The position numbers and the translations under genes were made by a program. DNA of 64,000 bases from Streptomyces aurantiacus (GTDB lineage: Bacteria; Actinomycetota; Actinomycetes; Streptomycetales; Streptomycetaceae), in the NCBI RefSeq assembly GCF_027107535.1, contig NZ_CP114283.1, positions 4,898,001 to 4,962,000 of the forward strand, written 5' to 3'. Within the stretch, counting starts at the first letter, position 1, and each line of letters opens with the position of its first letter. Below the pieces are notes generated by a model that ran no database searches, had not been told where the DNA came from, and saw only the letters and a program-made list of their open reading frames with translations. Shown here piece after piece: positions 44,066 through 53,404 of the stretch.

Positions 44066-44261
44066 CGGTGCACCCCGCTCCCGCCCTCCAGGTCCCACAC
44101 CCGGGAGCGGTCCCAGCTGTGCGAGGCGTCCCGGACGGACACGACGGGGCCGATCCGTTGTTCCGCCCAACGCTTCAGGGCCGCGGGCAGCAGCTTCGTC
44201 GGCGCGCTGGCACGCCGCTACGTCGACGGGCGGTCGGCGGGGCTGGCAGTGGACGCCAGTA

Positions 44262-44740
44262 CTCGCTGATCGGGGATGCCGAGCTCGACGAGGGTGCCTG
44301 CTAGGAGGCCGTGGTCGACCCCATGGTCGCCGGACTGGGTGAGGTCGTGTGGATCGTGGATCTCAACCGCCAGTCCCTCGACCGCGTGGTACCCGGCATC
44401 GCCGCCCACCGGCTCCAGGGCATGTTCGCCGCCGCCGGCTGGCAGGTCATCACCGTCAAGTACGGCACGTGCCTGCAGGATCTGTTCGCCCGCCCCGGCG
44501 GCAGCGCCCTGCGCGGCCGGATCAACGCGATGACGAACCCGGAGTACCAGCGTCTGCTCCGCCTCTCCGCCGCCGACCTGCGCAAGCTCCTGCCCGGCAC
44601 CGGAGAGGAAGCGGACCTGATCCGGTCGCTCCTCACCGATGTTCCAGACGAAGACCTTCTGCGGGCGCTGCGCAATCTGGGCGGCCACGACCACGAGGCG
44701 TTGGCATCGAGTCGGCCCAGGACGCCGCTGAGGAACTCAC
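44262..44740 (+). pseudogene. Fragment of a pyruvate dehydrogenase E1 (aceE-type) gene
   Basis: The reading YSLIGDAELDEGAC, then TAG at 44302-44304 where E1 proteins have Trp, then EAVVDPMVAGLGEVVWIVDL is the thiamine-diphosphate binding region of AceE-type transketolase-fold enzymes. It continues with RLQGMFAAAGWQVITVKYG and NPEYQRLLRLSAADLRK, and fades after RNLGGHDHEAL near 44705. Both ends of the gene are missing and an in-frame stop interrupts it. Confidence 0.75.
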
Positions 44741-44962
44741 GTCGCTCTGGACACGAATGTGGCGGCCGTTCGCCCAGCACCCCACGCCGCCGGAGGAGGC
44801 GACACGAGCGGAGACGACAGGTCGGCGTCGAGGTGGCCGCCCATGACGTGCCGGGCCGGTGACGCAGGCTCAGTCGCCGGAACGGGCCCGTGCCACCATG
44901 CCAGAATGGATGTGCTGTTCGTCCTCCGACGTCGCCCGTACTGATCCGATGAGGTTGTTGTC

Positions 44963-45610
44963 TTGAGCAAGCCCGTGGCCCGCGAGCCGATGAGAAGCAA
45001 TTCGCGGTCGAATCGGGCGCGCATCCTGGCCACCGCCCGCCAGGAACTCGGACGGAATCCGGACATCACCCTGGAGGAGCTCGCGCGGGCCTCCGGTGTC
45101 GTACGCCGGACCCTGTTCGGTCACTTTCCCGGGCGGGCCGCCTTGCTGGAGGCTCTTGCCGAGGAGGCGTCCGAGGCGTTGCGGGGTGCGGTGGCGGGCG
45201 GAGTGAAGCAGGAGGAACCGGCTGAGCGCGCACTCGCGCGTTTCGTGATCTCGATGTGGCCCGTGGGAGACCGATACCGGATGCTGCTCGCGTTGGCTCG
45301 CCGGGATCTGCGCATGGACAGGGTGGCCGAGATCCTCGCTCCCGCCCGCGCCTCGGTCACGGCCATCCTGGAGGAGGGACAGCGGGACGGTGTCTTTCAC
45401 ACGAATGTGCCGCCGGCCGTACTCAGTGCAGGCTTGGAAGCTCTGACCATCGCCCTGCTGGAGGGTGTCAACACCGGGGCGTGGGAGGACGACGGGACCA
45501 GGATCGCCGTCGCCACGCTGATCGCGGCCGGGGTGCCGGAGAAGCGGGCGAGTGCCGTGGTGGACGACGTTGCCACGACGGTGGGCGCGAATCCTGCCGC
45601 CGACGCCTGA
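44963..45610 (+). CDS. TetR-family regulator
   Basis: A 215-residue protein (TTG start at 44963; GTG 44975 or ATG 44990 possible). The N-terminal TetR helix-turn-helix reads ITLEELARASGVVRRTLFGH FPGRAALLEA. The C-terminal domain is strikingly like that of the TetR protein encoded at 46429-47094 (ARFVISMWPVGDRYRMLLAL against AHFVLTLWPVGDRYRTLIRL), so the two are paralogues. It converges on the DUF2993 gene. Confidence 0.88.
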   Translation: MSKPVAREPMRSNSRSNRARILATARQELGRNPDITLEELARASGVVRRTLFGHFPGRAALLEALAEEASEALRGAVAGGVKQEEPAERALARFVISMWPVGDRYRMLLALARRDLRMDRVAEILAPARASVTAILEEGQRDGVFHTNVPPAVLSAGLEALTIALLEGVNTGAWEDDGTRIAVATLIAAGVPEKRASAVVDDVATTVGANPAADA

Positions 45611-45616
45611 GCTGGT

Positions 45617-46408
45617 TCAGACGTCACCCGCATGGTCCGGTTGGAAAGTGACCGAGCGGCCCGAGAAACGAGCGCTGAGGCCAGTCGCCGTGGTGGTGAG
45701 CGTGCGCAGGTGCAGACCCGCGGGGATGTTCCGCAGCTGGATCGGCTCGTCGAAGGCCTTGTTGAGCAGCTCTTCCCCGGCGGCCGGCAGCGCACTGCCT
45801 GCGACACTGAAGTCCTTGAAGGCGATGCGGTTTCCGGATGCCGCCGAGACACCCGTCGTCACGGTGACCTCGTTGCCGAAAGGCAGCTGGACAGCCACCG
45901 TCACCTGGCCGGAACGGGTGCCTTGGGAGACCTCCACGCCGAGGGCCTTCGAGACATCCGAGTACGACAGGTCAGCGATTGCCTCCGCCGAGCGGGCACG
46001 TGCCTCACTGCCGCTGCCCGACCTCCGCAAGTCGTCGAGGCGGAGGGTGAGTTCGCTCACCGGTAGTGGGCGCTCGGCCCCCTGGGCCGGTATGTCGTGC
46101 GCCGTGATGTCGACGTGGCGCAGGGTGCCTGCGGCCAGCTGGTTCAGGACGGGAAAGCCGCGCACGTGAACCGCGGGCGGCTGAGGAGTGTCCATCCCAT
46201 CCTGGAACGCCTCGGCCGTACGTGCCTCCACCCGCGCCGCCGCCACCCGGTCGACCATGACCGCGAAGGCGACGAGGACCAGCGCGAGCAGGACGGCACC
46301 GGCGACGACCGCGGGGCGCGAAAGTTCCGGGTGCGCGCTTGGCCGGTAGGGCTGGTGGTACGTCCGGTCCACGACCGTGTCGCCGTACCCGGTCTGGGGC
46401 TGGTGCAT
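45617..46408 (-). CDS. DUF2993 (LmeA-like) membrane-anchored protein
   Basis: The 263-residue protein has a cytoplasmic N-terminus, one membrane segment (about 32-50), and an external DUF2993 domain. The domain has VHVRGFPVLNQLAAGTLRHV, SELTLRLDDLR and a final SGRSVTFQ. LmeA-type proteins bind phospholipid and act in envelope lipid metabolism in mycobacteria. AGGAG precedes the ATG. It follows the TetR gene by 20 bases on the same strand, so the two form an operon. Confidence 0.85.
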   Translation of the reverse strand: MHQPQTGYGDTVVDRTYHQPYRPSAHPELSRPAVVAGAVLLALVLVAFAVMVDRVAAARVEARTAEAFQDGMDTPQPPAVHVRGFPVLNQLAAGTLRHVDITAHDIPAQGAERPLPVSELTLRLDDLRRSGSGSEARARSAEAIADLSYSDVSKALGVEVSQGTRSGQVTVAVQLPFGNEVTVTTGVSAASGNRIAFKDFSVAGSALPAAGEELLNKAFDEPIQLRNIPAGLHLRTLTTTATGLSARFSGRSVTFQPDHAGDV

Positions 46409-46428
46409 ACGTACTCCTCATATCTCAG

Positions 46429-47094
46429 TCATCGCAGTCGTTGCAGATGGGGGGCGTGTCTCACGGTGTGCCGGGCGAGTCGGCGGACCGTCGATGCCGC
46501 GACCCCTCTGTCGACGCCCACGGCGATCAGCGCCGCGGTGGCGGCGCTCGTGCCGTCGTCGGCCCAGATCCCTGAGTTGACGCTGTCGAGCAGGGCCAGC
46601 AGGAGTGCTTCGAGGGCTCTGCTGAGCGGGCCGGGCGGCACGCTGGTGTGGAAGACGCCCTGGCGCTGGCCGCGGGCGAGGATCGCGGCCACGGTGTCGC
46701 GGGCCGGGGCGAGCAGCGCACTCACTCGCTGCGTCCCAAGGTCCTGAGGGGCGAGTCGGATCAGGGTTCGGTAGCGGTCACCGACCGGCCACAGGGTCAG
46801 GACGAAGTGTGCCAGGGCGGTTGCCGGGTCCGGGTGCGGCTGCGGGGTGCGGGTGGTGGCGATCGCGAGCCGCACCGCCTCCGCGGCGTCGGCGGTGAGT
46901 CCCTCGATCAGCGCGGCCCGGCCAGCGAAGTGGCCGTAGACGGTACGCCGTGCCACCCCGGCGGCCTCGGCGATGGCGCCGAGGCTGCTGTCGGGGTCCT
47001 GACCCAGCACCTGGCGGGCCGCTTCGAGGATGCGGGTCCTCGTGGCGCGCGGCCTGTGGAGACGTGCTCCGTGCGGTGCTGGGGGGCTGGTCAT
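46429..47094 (-). CDS. TetR-family regulator of the MFS exporter
   Basis: A 221-residue TetR protein with helix-turn-helix SSLGAIAEAAGVARRTVYGH FAGRAALIEG. It is divergent from the MFS exporter gene and separated by a 120-bp region with two operator-like sites. That is the classic repressor-exporter arrangement, with relief by the exported compound. Confidence 0.9.
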   Translation of the reverse strand: MTSPPAPHGARLHRPRATRTRILEAARQVLGQDPDSSLGAIAEAAGVARRTVYGHFAGRAALIEGLTADAAEAVRLAIATTRTPQPHPDPATALAHFVLTLWPVGDRYRTLIRLAPQDLGTQRVSALLAPARDTVAAILARGQRQGVFHTSVPPGPLSRALEALLLALLDSVNSGIWADDGTSAATAALIAVGVDRGVAASTVRRLARHTVRHAPHLQRLR

Positions 47095-47144
47095 GTCGGC
47101 ACCTCGGTGCGGGGCCTCGGGGCGGGTAGCGGTCTTCGAGATAT

Positions 47145-47189
47145 TTGCACATCGACGGGCAACAAACTAGCCTGCACATCGATGGGCAA
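47145..47189. promoter_or_regulatory. Promoter with twin TetR operators
   Basis: TTGCACATCGACGGGCAA at 47145-47162 and CTGCACATCGATGGGCAA at 47172-47189 are near-identical dyads 27 bp apart. The first covers a -35 (TTGCAC, 47145-47150) and the second starts at a -10 (TAGCCT, 47168-47173) with a 17-bp spacer. This fits repression of the MFS gene at 47215 by the divergent TetR protein. Confidence 0.78.
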
Positions 47190-47214
47190 TTAACTCGTCC
47201 CCTAGGAGCTTCCG

Positions 47215-48837
47215 ATGCCTCTCCTCGCACAGACCCCTGTCGAGAAAATGACCGGGCCGTACTCACGGCGCTGGTGGGCCCTGCTGGTGCTGTGCCTGAG
47301 CCTGTTGATCGTGGTCATGGCGAACACGTCGCTGATGGTGGCCGCCCCCGACATGACCCGGGATCTGAACCTGAGCAGCAGTGATCTGCAGTGGGTCATC
47401 GACGGCTACACCGTCCCGTACGCCGCGCTGATGCTCGTCCTAGGCGCGATCGGCGACAAATACAGCCGACGTGGCGCCCTGATCGCCGGTCTGGTGATCT
47501 TCGGCGCTGGTGCGGTGATGGGCAGCCTGGTCGACGAGACCGGACTGGTGATCGTGGCCCGGGTCGTCATGGGCGTCGGCGCCGCCGTGGTGATGCCGGC
47601 CACGCTGTCCTTGCTGGTCGCCACCTTCCCGCGAGGCGAGCGGGCCCGCGCCATCACCGCTTGGTCGGCCACCTCGGGCCTCGCGATCGCCGTCGGCCCC
47701 CTGGTCGCCGGCTGGCTGCTGGAGGACCACGCCTGGGGCTCGACCTTCCTGATCAACGTCCCGATCGTCGTCGCCGCCATCGTCGGTGCGCTCTTCCTCA
47801 TACCGCCGTCCAAGGCCAAGGACATGGGCCGGATCGACTACGTGGGCGGCCTGCTCTCCATCGTCTCCGTCGGCTGCCTCGTCTACGCGGCCATCGAGGG
47901 ACCGCACTTCGGCTGGGGTGCAGGGCCCGTCACGGCGGCCGTGGTCGCCGGCGTAGGCCTGGTGGCCTTCGTGTGGTGGGAGCTGCGGCACCCGCGCCCC
48001 ATGCTGGACGTGCGCAAGTTCCGGCTGCGGCCCTTCAGCGGGTCGATGCTCGCGGTGCTGTTCTTCTTCTTCGGTACGTTCGGCGCGATCTACTACGCCA
48101 CCCAGTTCCTGCAGTTCGTCCTGGGCTACGGCGCGCTGGAGACCGGCGTACGGCTGCTGCCGCTGGCCGGCGCGGTCTTCGTCGGTGCCGCTCTCACCAG
48201 CCGGCTGACCCTTCTGGCCGGCATGAAGGCGTCGGTCATCGCCGGCATGGTGGTCGGTACCGCAGCGGTCCTCCTGCTCACACAGGTCGACAAGGGCTCG
48301 ACGTACACCGACTTCCTGGCGCCGATGATGATGCTCGGTTTCGCGATCGGCCTGAGCGCGGCTCCGGCCACGGACGCCATCATGGACTCCTTCCCCGAGG
48401 CCGAGCTGGGCGTCGGCGGCGGCGCCAACGACACCGCGCTGGAACTCGGCGCCTCCCTCGGCATCGCGGTCCTCGGCTCACTCCTCGCCACGAGCTACCG
48501 GGACGAGCTGACCGACCTGGTCGGCGGGCAGCTGCCGGCCGCGGCCCTCGACACCGCCAAAGACTCGGTGGGCGGCGGCCTGGCCGTCGCCGAGCAGATG
48601 GCGAAGGACCCGGCCGCCGGACCACAGCAGGCCCAGGCCCTCGTCGACGCCGTCCATCAGGCATTCGCCCACAGTGTCGCCCAGACCAGCATGGTCGGCG
48701 GGATCATCATGGCCGCCGGGACCCTGATCGTCCTGGCAGTCCTGCCCGGCCGCTCCCGCTCGGGGAAGCGTCGGTCGGAGGGTTCGGCGGCAGAAGGAGC
48801 GGACGCCACGGAAGAGAGCTACACCGGCGCCCGCTGA
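47215..48837 (+). CDS. MFS drug-type exporter, 14-segment DHA2 class
   Basis: The 540-residue protein has the DHA2 layout with about 14 membrane segments. Family motifs are LQWVIDGYTVPYAALMLVLG, then GDKYSRRGALIAGL in the first loop, and GAAVVMPATLSLLVATFPRG in segment 5. The ribosome site AGGAG precedes the ATG. It likely exports a toxic or antibiotic compound by proton antiport. The substrate is not predictable. Confidence 0.92.
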   Translation: MPLLAQTPVEKMTGPYSRRWWALLVLCLSLLIVVMANTSLMVAAPDMTRDLNLSSSDLQWVIDGYTVPYAALMLVLGAIGDKYSRRGALIAGLVIFGAGAVMGSLVDETGLVIVARVVMGVGAAVVMPATLSLLVATFPRGERARAITAWSATSGLAIAVGPLVAGWLLEDHAWGSTFLINVPIVVAAIVGALFLIPPSKAKDMGRIDYVGGLLSIVSVGCLVYAAIEGPHFGWGAGPVTAAVVAGVGLVAFVWWELRHPRPMLDVRKFRLRPFSGSMLAVLFFFFGTFGAIYYATQFLQFVLGYGALETGVRLLPLAGAVFVGAALTSRLTLLAGMKASVIAGMVVGTAAVLLLTQVDKGSTYTDFLAPMMMLGFAIGLSAAPATDAIMDSFPEAELGVGGGANDTALELGASLGIAVLGSLLATSYRDELTDLVGGQLPAAALDTAKDSVGGGLAVAEQMAKDPAAGPQQAQALVDAVHQAFAHSVAQTSMVGGIIMAAGTLIVLAVLPGRSRSGKRRSEGSAAEGADATEESYTGAR

Positions 48838-48886
48838 ATCCCGGCCCGTCACCTCCTGCCCGATCCGGCCAAACCGGCAGCCCCGG

Positions 48887-49522
48887 TCAGTCCAGATCGG
48901 GCAGGGGGTGGCGGGCGATATCGCGGGCGTCGTCCGGGGGAATCCCCAGCATGCGCAGCACCATCTCCGCCAGGTTGGCGGCCGCCTCGTCGGCGTCGAG
49001 CTCGGGGCGGGCGAACCTCAGCTCGACCAGGGACAGCAGGGATCCGCCCAGCGCGGACAGGGCGACGGTCGGATCGACGGCGACGAACCGGCCCGTGGCG
49101 ACGCCGCGTTCCAGGTCGCGCAGGGCTCGGGGTGCCAGCCCCCGGTCGGAGTGGATGTGGGCGAGTCCGCGGTGGCGCAGTACCTGCATGAGTTCCGGGT
49201 GGGAGTCGACCATCCGCACGCTGAGCCGCAGGCCGGCCGCGACGAGTTCGGCCGGATCACCGGTCCCCTGCAGTCGCTCGTCTATCGCCTGGCCGAACTC
49301 CTCCAGCGCGTCCACCACCGCTGTGTCGAACAGTTCCGCCTTCGACTCGAAGTGGTTGTAGAAGGTGCCGAAACCCACGTCCGCGCGCTCCGCGATCGCC
49401 TGGATGCTCGCGCTGGTGTCTCCGGTTTCGGCCAGGATCTGCCGGGCCGCGCGGACGAGCGATTGGCGGGTCTCGGCGCGGCGTCGTTCGAAGCGGTTGC
49501 TGGGCGGGGCTGAGGTCGGCAT
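48887..49522 (-). CDS. TetR-family regulator of the aromatic operon
   Basis: The 211-residue protein has a helix-turn-helix TSASIQAIAERADVGFGTFY NHFESKAELF and a helical ligand domain. It is divergent from the dioxygenase operon, with twin dyads between. TAGACT lies six bases before its ATG, so the transcript may be leaderless. It probably represses the operon until an aromatic substrate binds. Confidence 0.9.
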   Translation of the reverse strand: MPTSAPPSNRFERRRAETRQSLVRAARQILAETGDTSASIQAIAERADVGFGTFYNHFESKAELFDTAVVDALEEFGQAIDERLQGTGDPAELVAAGLRLSVRMVDSHPELMQVLRHRGLAHIHSDRGLAPRALRDLERGVATGRFVAVDPTVALSALGGSLLSLVELRFARPELDADEAAANLAEMVLRMLGIPPDDARDIARHPLPDLD

Positions 49523-49562
49523 GCGATGAGTCTAACAACGGAGCCGATGGCGATCGCATTTC

Positions 49563-49631
49563 TGATGGATTCATCATTTTAACCGGACTAAGCCCTTGAC
49601 GATGACTTTCTCAGAGCTGATGATTCCATCA
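49563..49631. promoter_or_regulatory. Promoter with twin TGATG-N4-CATCA operators
   Basis: TGATGGATTCATCA at 49563-49576 and TGATGATTCCATCA at 49618-49631 share the same dyad. Between them is a -35, TTGACG (49596-49601), and 17 bp later a -10-like GATGAT that overlaps the second dyad. The arrangement fits control of the operon at 49659 by the divergent TetR protein. Confidence 0.75.
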
Positions 49632-49658
49632 TTACAGCGATGTTACCCGGAGGACACC

Positions 49659-50804
49659 GTGTCCCAAACACACGTCGACGAGACCGACGCCAAAACAGCC
49701 CACCAGGACCTCCACAGCGAGCAGGGGGCCCTGCGCGGCGAGCACCCCGGGCGCTCCCGCAATCCCCTGATCAAGGTGGCTGACCTGGCCTGGCTGGAGT
49801 TCGAGAAGCCCGATCTGGACCGCGCGGAGGTCTTCGCACGTGACTTCGGTTTCGGGATCGTTGCCCGCAGTGAGCGCGCGCTGTGGCTGCGGGGCACCTT
49901 CGCCGGCTCGCCCTGCATGGTGATCCGGCGCGGCCGTACGTCCCGTTTCATCGGCCCGGCGTTCCGCGCGGCCGAGCGTGCCGACCTGGACCGGCTCGCC
50001 CGCGCCACCGGCTCCGCCGTGCGAGACGCGGACGCGCCCGGCGGCGGCAAGGTGGTCGACCTGCTCGACCCCTCCGGCCTCCCGGTGCGGGTCGAGCACC
50101 ATGCGGAGGAACTGCCCCCGCTGCCCGAACAGCGGCCACTTCTTCTCAACTTCGGGACAGATCACCGTCGTAGGAACGTCACGCAGCGCCCGCCGCGTGA
50201 GCCGTCCCGTGTCCAGCGCCTGGGGCATGTGGTCCTGGAGACGCGAGTGTTCGCGCGGGCCCTGGCCTGGTACCTCGACACCCTCGGCATGATCGTCAGC
50301 GATTTCCACTTCCTGGACGGTCAGCGGGAGCGCGGCCCGGTCATGGCGTTCATCCGCTGCGACCAGGGAGGCGTCGCGGTGGACCACCACACGCTGGCGA
50401 TGCATCTGGGGCCGGGGACGGGATACGTCCACTCCGCCTACCAGGTCACCGACCTCGACTCGATCGCGGCGGGCGGGGAGTACCTGGCCGAGCGCGGCTA
50501 CCGGCGCAGCTGGGGCATCGGCCGGCACATCCTGGGCAGCCAGCTCTTCGACTACTGGCGCGATCCGGACCACTTCATGCTGGAGCACTTCGCCGACGGC
50601 GACCTCTTCTCCAGCGACCTCGAACCCGGCTGGTCCCCCATGTCGGCGAGCGGCCTCGCGCAATGGGGGCCGCCGGCCACCCGGGACTTCCTCGGCGCCA
50701 ATCCGTCTCCCGCCAAGGTCCGTGAGGTGCTGCATGCCCTCCGCGGTGACAACGAACTCGACCCCGCCCGGCTCCTGGGCCTGCTGAAAGCGACGAACTC
50801 ATGA
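49659..50804 (+). CDS. Extradiol ring-cleavage dioxygenase (VOC type)
   Basis: The GTG at 49659 is chosen because GGAGG stands right before it; the longer frame has no such site. The 381-residue protein has two VOC domains. The second carries the iron ligands H190 (RLGHVVLET), H258 (GYVHSAYQV) and E309 (HFMLEHFADG). It should open a catechol-type ring next to a hydroxyl. It is the first gene of a coupled operon. Confidence 0.85.
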   Translation: MSQTHVDETDAKTAHQDLHSEQGALRGEHPGRSRNPLIKVADLAWLEFEKPDLDRAEVFARDFGFGIVARSERALWLRGTFAGSPCMVIRRGRTSRFIGPAFRAAERADLDRLARATGSAVRDADAPGGGKVVDLLDPSGLPVRVEHHAEELPPLPEQRPLLLNFGTDHRRRNVTQRPPREPSRVQRLGHVVLETRVFARALAWYLDTLGMIVSDFHFLDGQRERGPVMAFIRCDQGGVAVDHHTLAMHLGPGTGYVHSAYQVTDLDSIAAGGEYLAERGYRRSWGIGRHILGSQLFDYWRDPDHFMLEHFADGDLFSSDLEPGWSPMSASGLAQWGPPATRDFLGANPSPAKVREVLHALRGDNELDPARLLGLLKATNS

Positions 50805-51739
50805 GTACCAACGTCCTGCGCACAGCCGACGGCTGGTGGGCCGTCCTCGACGACCGCGCCATCCCCGTCGACACCAAGGCCGTCACCACCGCCGAACTGC
50901 TCGCCGACCGCAACGCCGTACGCGAGGCCGCGACCTCGGGCGAGCCGGGCACACCCGTCGCCGACCTGGTCGCGCTCTCCCCGGTCACCACGCCCTGCCG
51001 GGTGGTCGCCCAGATGGTCAACTACCGCAGCCACGCCCGCGATTCGGGATTCACCGGCGAGATCCCGCCCACCTTCTTCCGCAAGGCGTCCGGCTCGGTC
51101 AGCGGCGCGCACGACACGGTCGTCCGGCCGGGCCACGTGAAGTTCCTCGACTACGAGGTCGAGCTCGGCCTGGTCATGGGCGCGACCCTGCCCGTAGGCG
51201 CCGTTGTCACCGAGCAGGACCTGCCCTCGTACGTCGCCGGGCTCGTCGTCACCAACGACGTCAGCGCCCGCGACGTACAGCTGACCAAGACCCAGTTCTA
51301 CGAGAGCAAGTCGTATCCGACCTTCACTCCGACCGGCCCGTACCTCTCCCTGCTGGAGCCGGATGACTTCGCCCACCTCCTCGACCTGAGGCTGAAGCTG
51401 TCCGTCAACGGCGACCTGCGTCAGGACCGCACCCTCGCCGACATGATCGTCCGCCCGGCACAGGCGCTGACCCTGCTGGCCCGCTTCCAGACCCTCGACC
51501 CCGGCGACCTGCTGCTGACCGGCACCCCCGGCGGCACCGCACTGAAGGCCCCGCCCAAGGCCATCGAGAAGATCGGCGCGCTGCTGCCGCCCGCCGCGAA
51601 GTGGAAGGCGTTCTTCAAGAGCCAGGCCCGCAACCCGCACTACCTGCACGCCGGCGACGTCGTGACCGCCACCATCGCCACGCCGGACGGGCGCATCGAT
51701 CTCGGTGAGCAGCGCACCCCCGTGACCGACGCGACATGA
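50801..51739 (+). CDS. Fumarylacetoacetate hydrolase family enzyme
   Basis: The 312-residue protein overlaps the dioxygenase stop (ATGA). It has the FAH fold: QMVNYRSHARDSG, FLDYEVELGLVMG with the metal-binding acidic pair, YVAGLVVTNDVSARDVQ and LLTGTPGGTALK. It should split the dioxygenase product, or a downstream acylpyruvate, by hydrolysis of a C-C bond. Confidence 0.88.
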   Translation: MSTNVLRTADGWWAVLDDRAIPVDTKAVTTAELLADRNAVREAATSGEPGTPVADLVALSPVTTPCRVVAQMVNYRSHARDSGFTGEIPPTFFRKASGSVSGAHDTVVRPGHVKFLDYEVELGLVMGATLPVGAVVTEQDLPSYVAGLVVTNDVSARDVQLTKTQFYESKSYPTFTPTGPYLSLLEPDDFAHLLDLRLKLSVNGDLRQDRTLADMIVRPAQALTLLARFQTLDPGDLLLTGTPGGTALKAPPKAIEKIGALLPPAAKWKAFFKSQARNPHYLHAGDVVTATIATPDGRIDLGEQRTPVTDAT

Positions 51740-51772
51740 CCGACGCGAACTGAGACCCGAAGTGAGCCGCAC

Positions 51773-53404
51773 ATGACCGTCGACCAAGCCGCCGGACCAC
51801 GGGAGGCCGTGCCCGGGCCGGAACACGTACCCGTGGTGATTGTCGGAGCCGGGCCCGTGGGCGTGACCGCCGCCCTCCTACTCGCCCAGCGGGGTGTGAG
51901 GACCGTCGTCCTCGAACGTCACCACGACCTCTACCCCCTTCCACGTGCCGTCGCCACCGACGACGAGGTCCGCCGCATCCTCCAGGCGGCAGGAGTCGAA
52001 GAGGAGTTCGCCGCGATCGCCCGCCCGGCACGGGGGCTGCGGCTGCTGGACGCCCGGCACCGCGTGATGGCCGACTTCCCGCGGGCCGCTCAGGGAGCGC
52101 ACGGCTTCCCGCAGACCAGCATGTTCGACCAACCCGAACTGGAACGGGTGCTGCGCGACGCCCTGGCCCGCGCCCCGGAGTCCGAGCTGCGCGGCGGCGT
52201 TGAGGTCGTCGGCGTCGAACAGGACGGCGACGGTCCGGTCCGGGTGACCTACCGCGACAACGAGGGCGAACACCTGGTGCGGGCGGACGCCGTCCTCGGC
52301 TGCGACGGCGCAGGCAGCGCTACCCGCGACGCCATCGGCGCCGCCTGGGAGGACCTGCACTTCGAGGAACGCTGGACGGTCATCGACGTGCGCACCAGCC
52401 TCCCGGTCCGCTGCTGGGAAGGTGTCGAACAGATCTGTGATCCGCAGCGGCCGGCGACGTTCATGCGCATCGGCGAGGACCGCTACCGCTGGGAGTTCCG
52501 CCTCCAGGACGACTCGGAACCGGATCACGAGCGAGTGAGGGAGCTGGTCGCTCCGTGGGTGGATCTCGTGCCCGGCGCCGGCTTCGAGCTGGTGCGGCAG
52601 GCGCAGTACACCTTCCGGGCCCGCATCGCCGACCGCTGGCGTCGGGGGCGCGTCTTCCTCCTCGGCGACGCCGCGCACCTCACCCCGCCGTTCATCGGCC
52701 AGGGGCTGTGCTCGGGCCTGCGCGATGCCTACAACCTGACCTGGAAGCTCGCGCGTGTCCTCCAACAGGGTGCGGACGAGCGCATGTTGGAGACGTACGA
52801 AAGCGAACGCAAGCCGCACGCCCGCCATGTGATCCGGCTCGCGGTCGCAACGGGCTGGGCCATGACCGGTGGCCAGGACGGCGCCGCGGCCATCCGCCGC
52901 GGTGCCCTGAGCGCGGCCGTTCGTATCCCCGGCCTGACCACTGCGGTTGCCAATGGCCTCAGCCCGGCACTGACCGCCGGGCCGCTCGTACGACGCCGTC
53001 TGCGCCTCGGCGGACGCGGTCTCGCAGGCGGCTTGTGCCCGCAGCCCTGGGTGAGCGTCGACGGACGGCGCGCCCGCCTCGACGAGATACTCGGCGACTC
53101 CTTCGCCGTACTGACCGCCGTACCGCTCGCCCCCTCGCTGAAGGCGGTCGCCGACGGCCTTGGTGCCCGGGTTCTCTCCGCGGCCGACCTCGGCGACGAC
53201 GGCCGTCTCACCGACTGGCTGCGCGAGGGGCGGGCGGACGCCGTGCTGCTGCGGCCGGATCGCGTCGTGATGGACGTCGTCCCGTCCGGCGGTCGCGACT
53301 TCACGGGTACGGCCGACTGGGCATCCCTGCTGCACACCACACGAAGCCCCTTTCCTTCCCAACGGATTGTTGAGAAGGCCCTGTTGAGGAGCACGACGCG
53401 ATGA
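51773..53404 (+). CDS. FAD-dependent aromatic monooxygenase (MhpA-like)
   Basis: The 543-residue protein has the FAD-binding VVIVGAGPVGVTAALLLAQ at residues 21-39. The group A flavin monooxygenase motifs include LGCDGAGSATRDAIG and FLLGDAAHLTPPFIGQGL. The C-terminal thioredoxin-like end is typical of the phenol and 3-hydroxyphenylpropionate hydroxylase group. It likely adds the second hydroxyl before ring cleavage, using NAD(P)H and oxygen. Confidence 0.88.
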   Translation: MTVDQAAGPREAVPGPEHVPVVIVGAGPVGVTAALLLAQRGVRTVVLERHHDLYPLPRAVATDDEVRRILQAAGVEEEFAAIARPARGLRLLDARHRVMADFPRAAQGAHGFPQTSMFDQPELERVLRDALARAPESELRGGVEVVGVEQDGDGPVRVTYRDNEGEHLVRADAVLGCDGAGSATRDAIGAAWEDLHFEERWTVIDVRTSLPVRCWEGVEQICDPQRPATFMRIGEDRYRWEFRLQDDSEPDHERVRELVAPWVDLVPGAGFELVRQAQYTFRARIADRWRRGRVFLLGDAAHLTPPFIGQGLCSGLRDAYNLTWKLARVLQQGADERMLETYESERKPHARHVIRLAVATGWAMTGGQDGAAAIRRGALSAAVRIPGLTTAVANGLSPALTAGPLVRRRLRLGGRGLAGGLCPQPWVSVDGRRARLDEILGDSFAVLTAVPLAPSLKAVADGLGARVLSAADLGDDGRLTDWLREGRADAVLLRPDRVVMDVVPSGGRDFTGTADWASLLHTTRSPFPSQRIVEKALLRSTTR

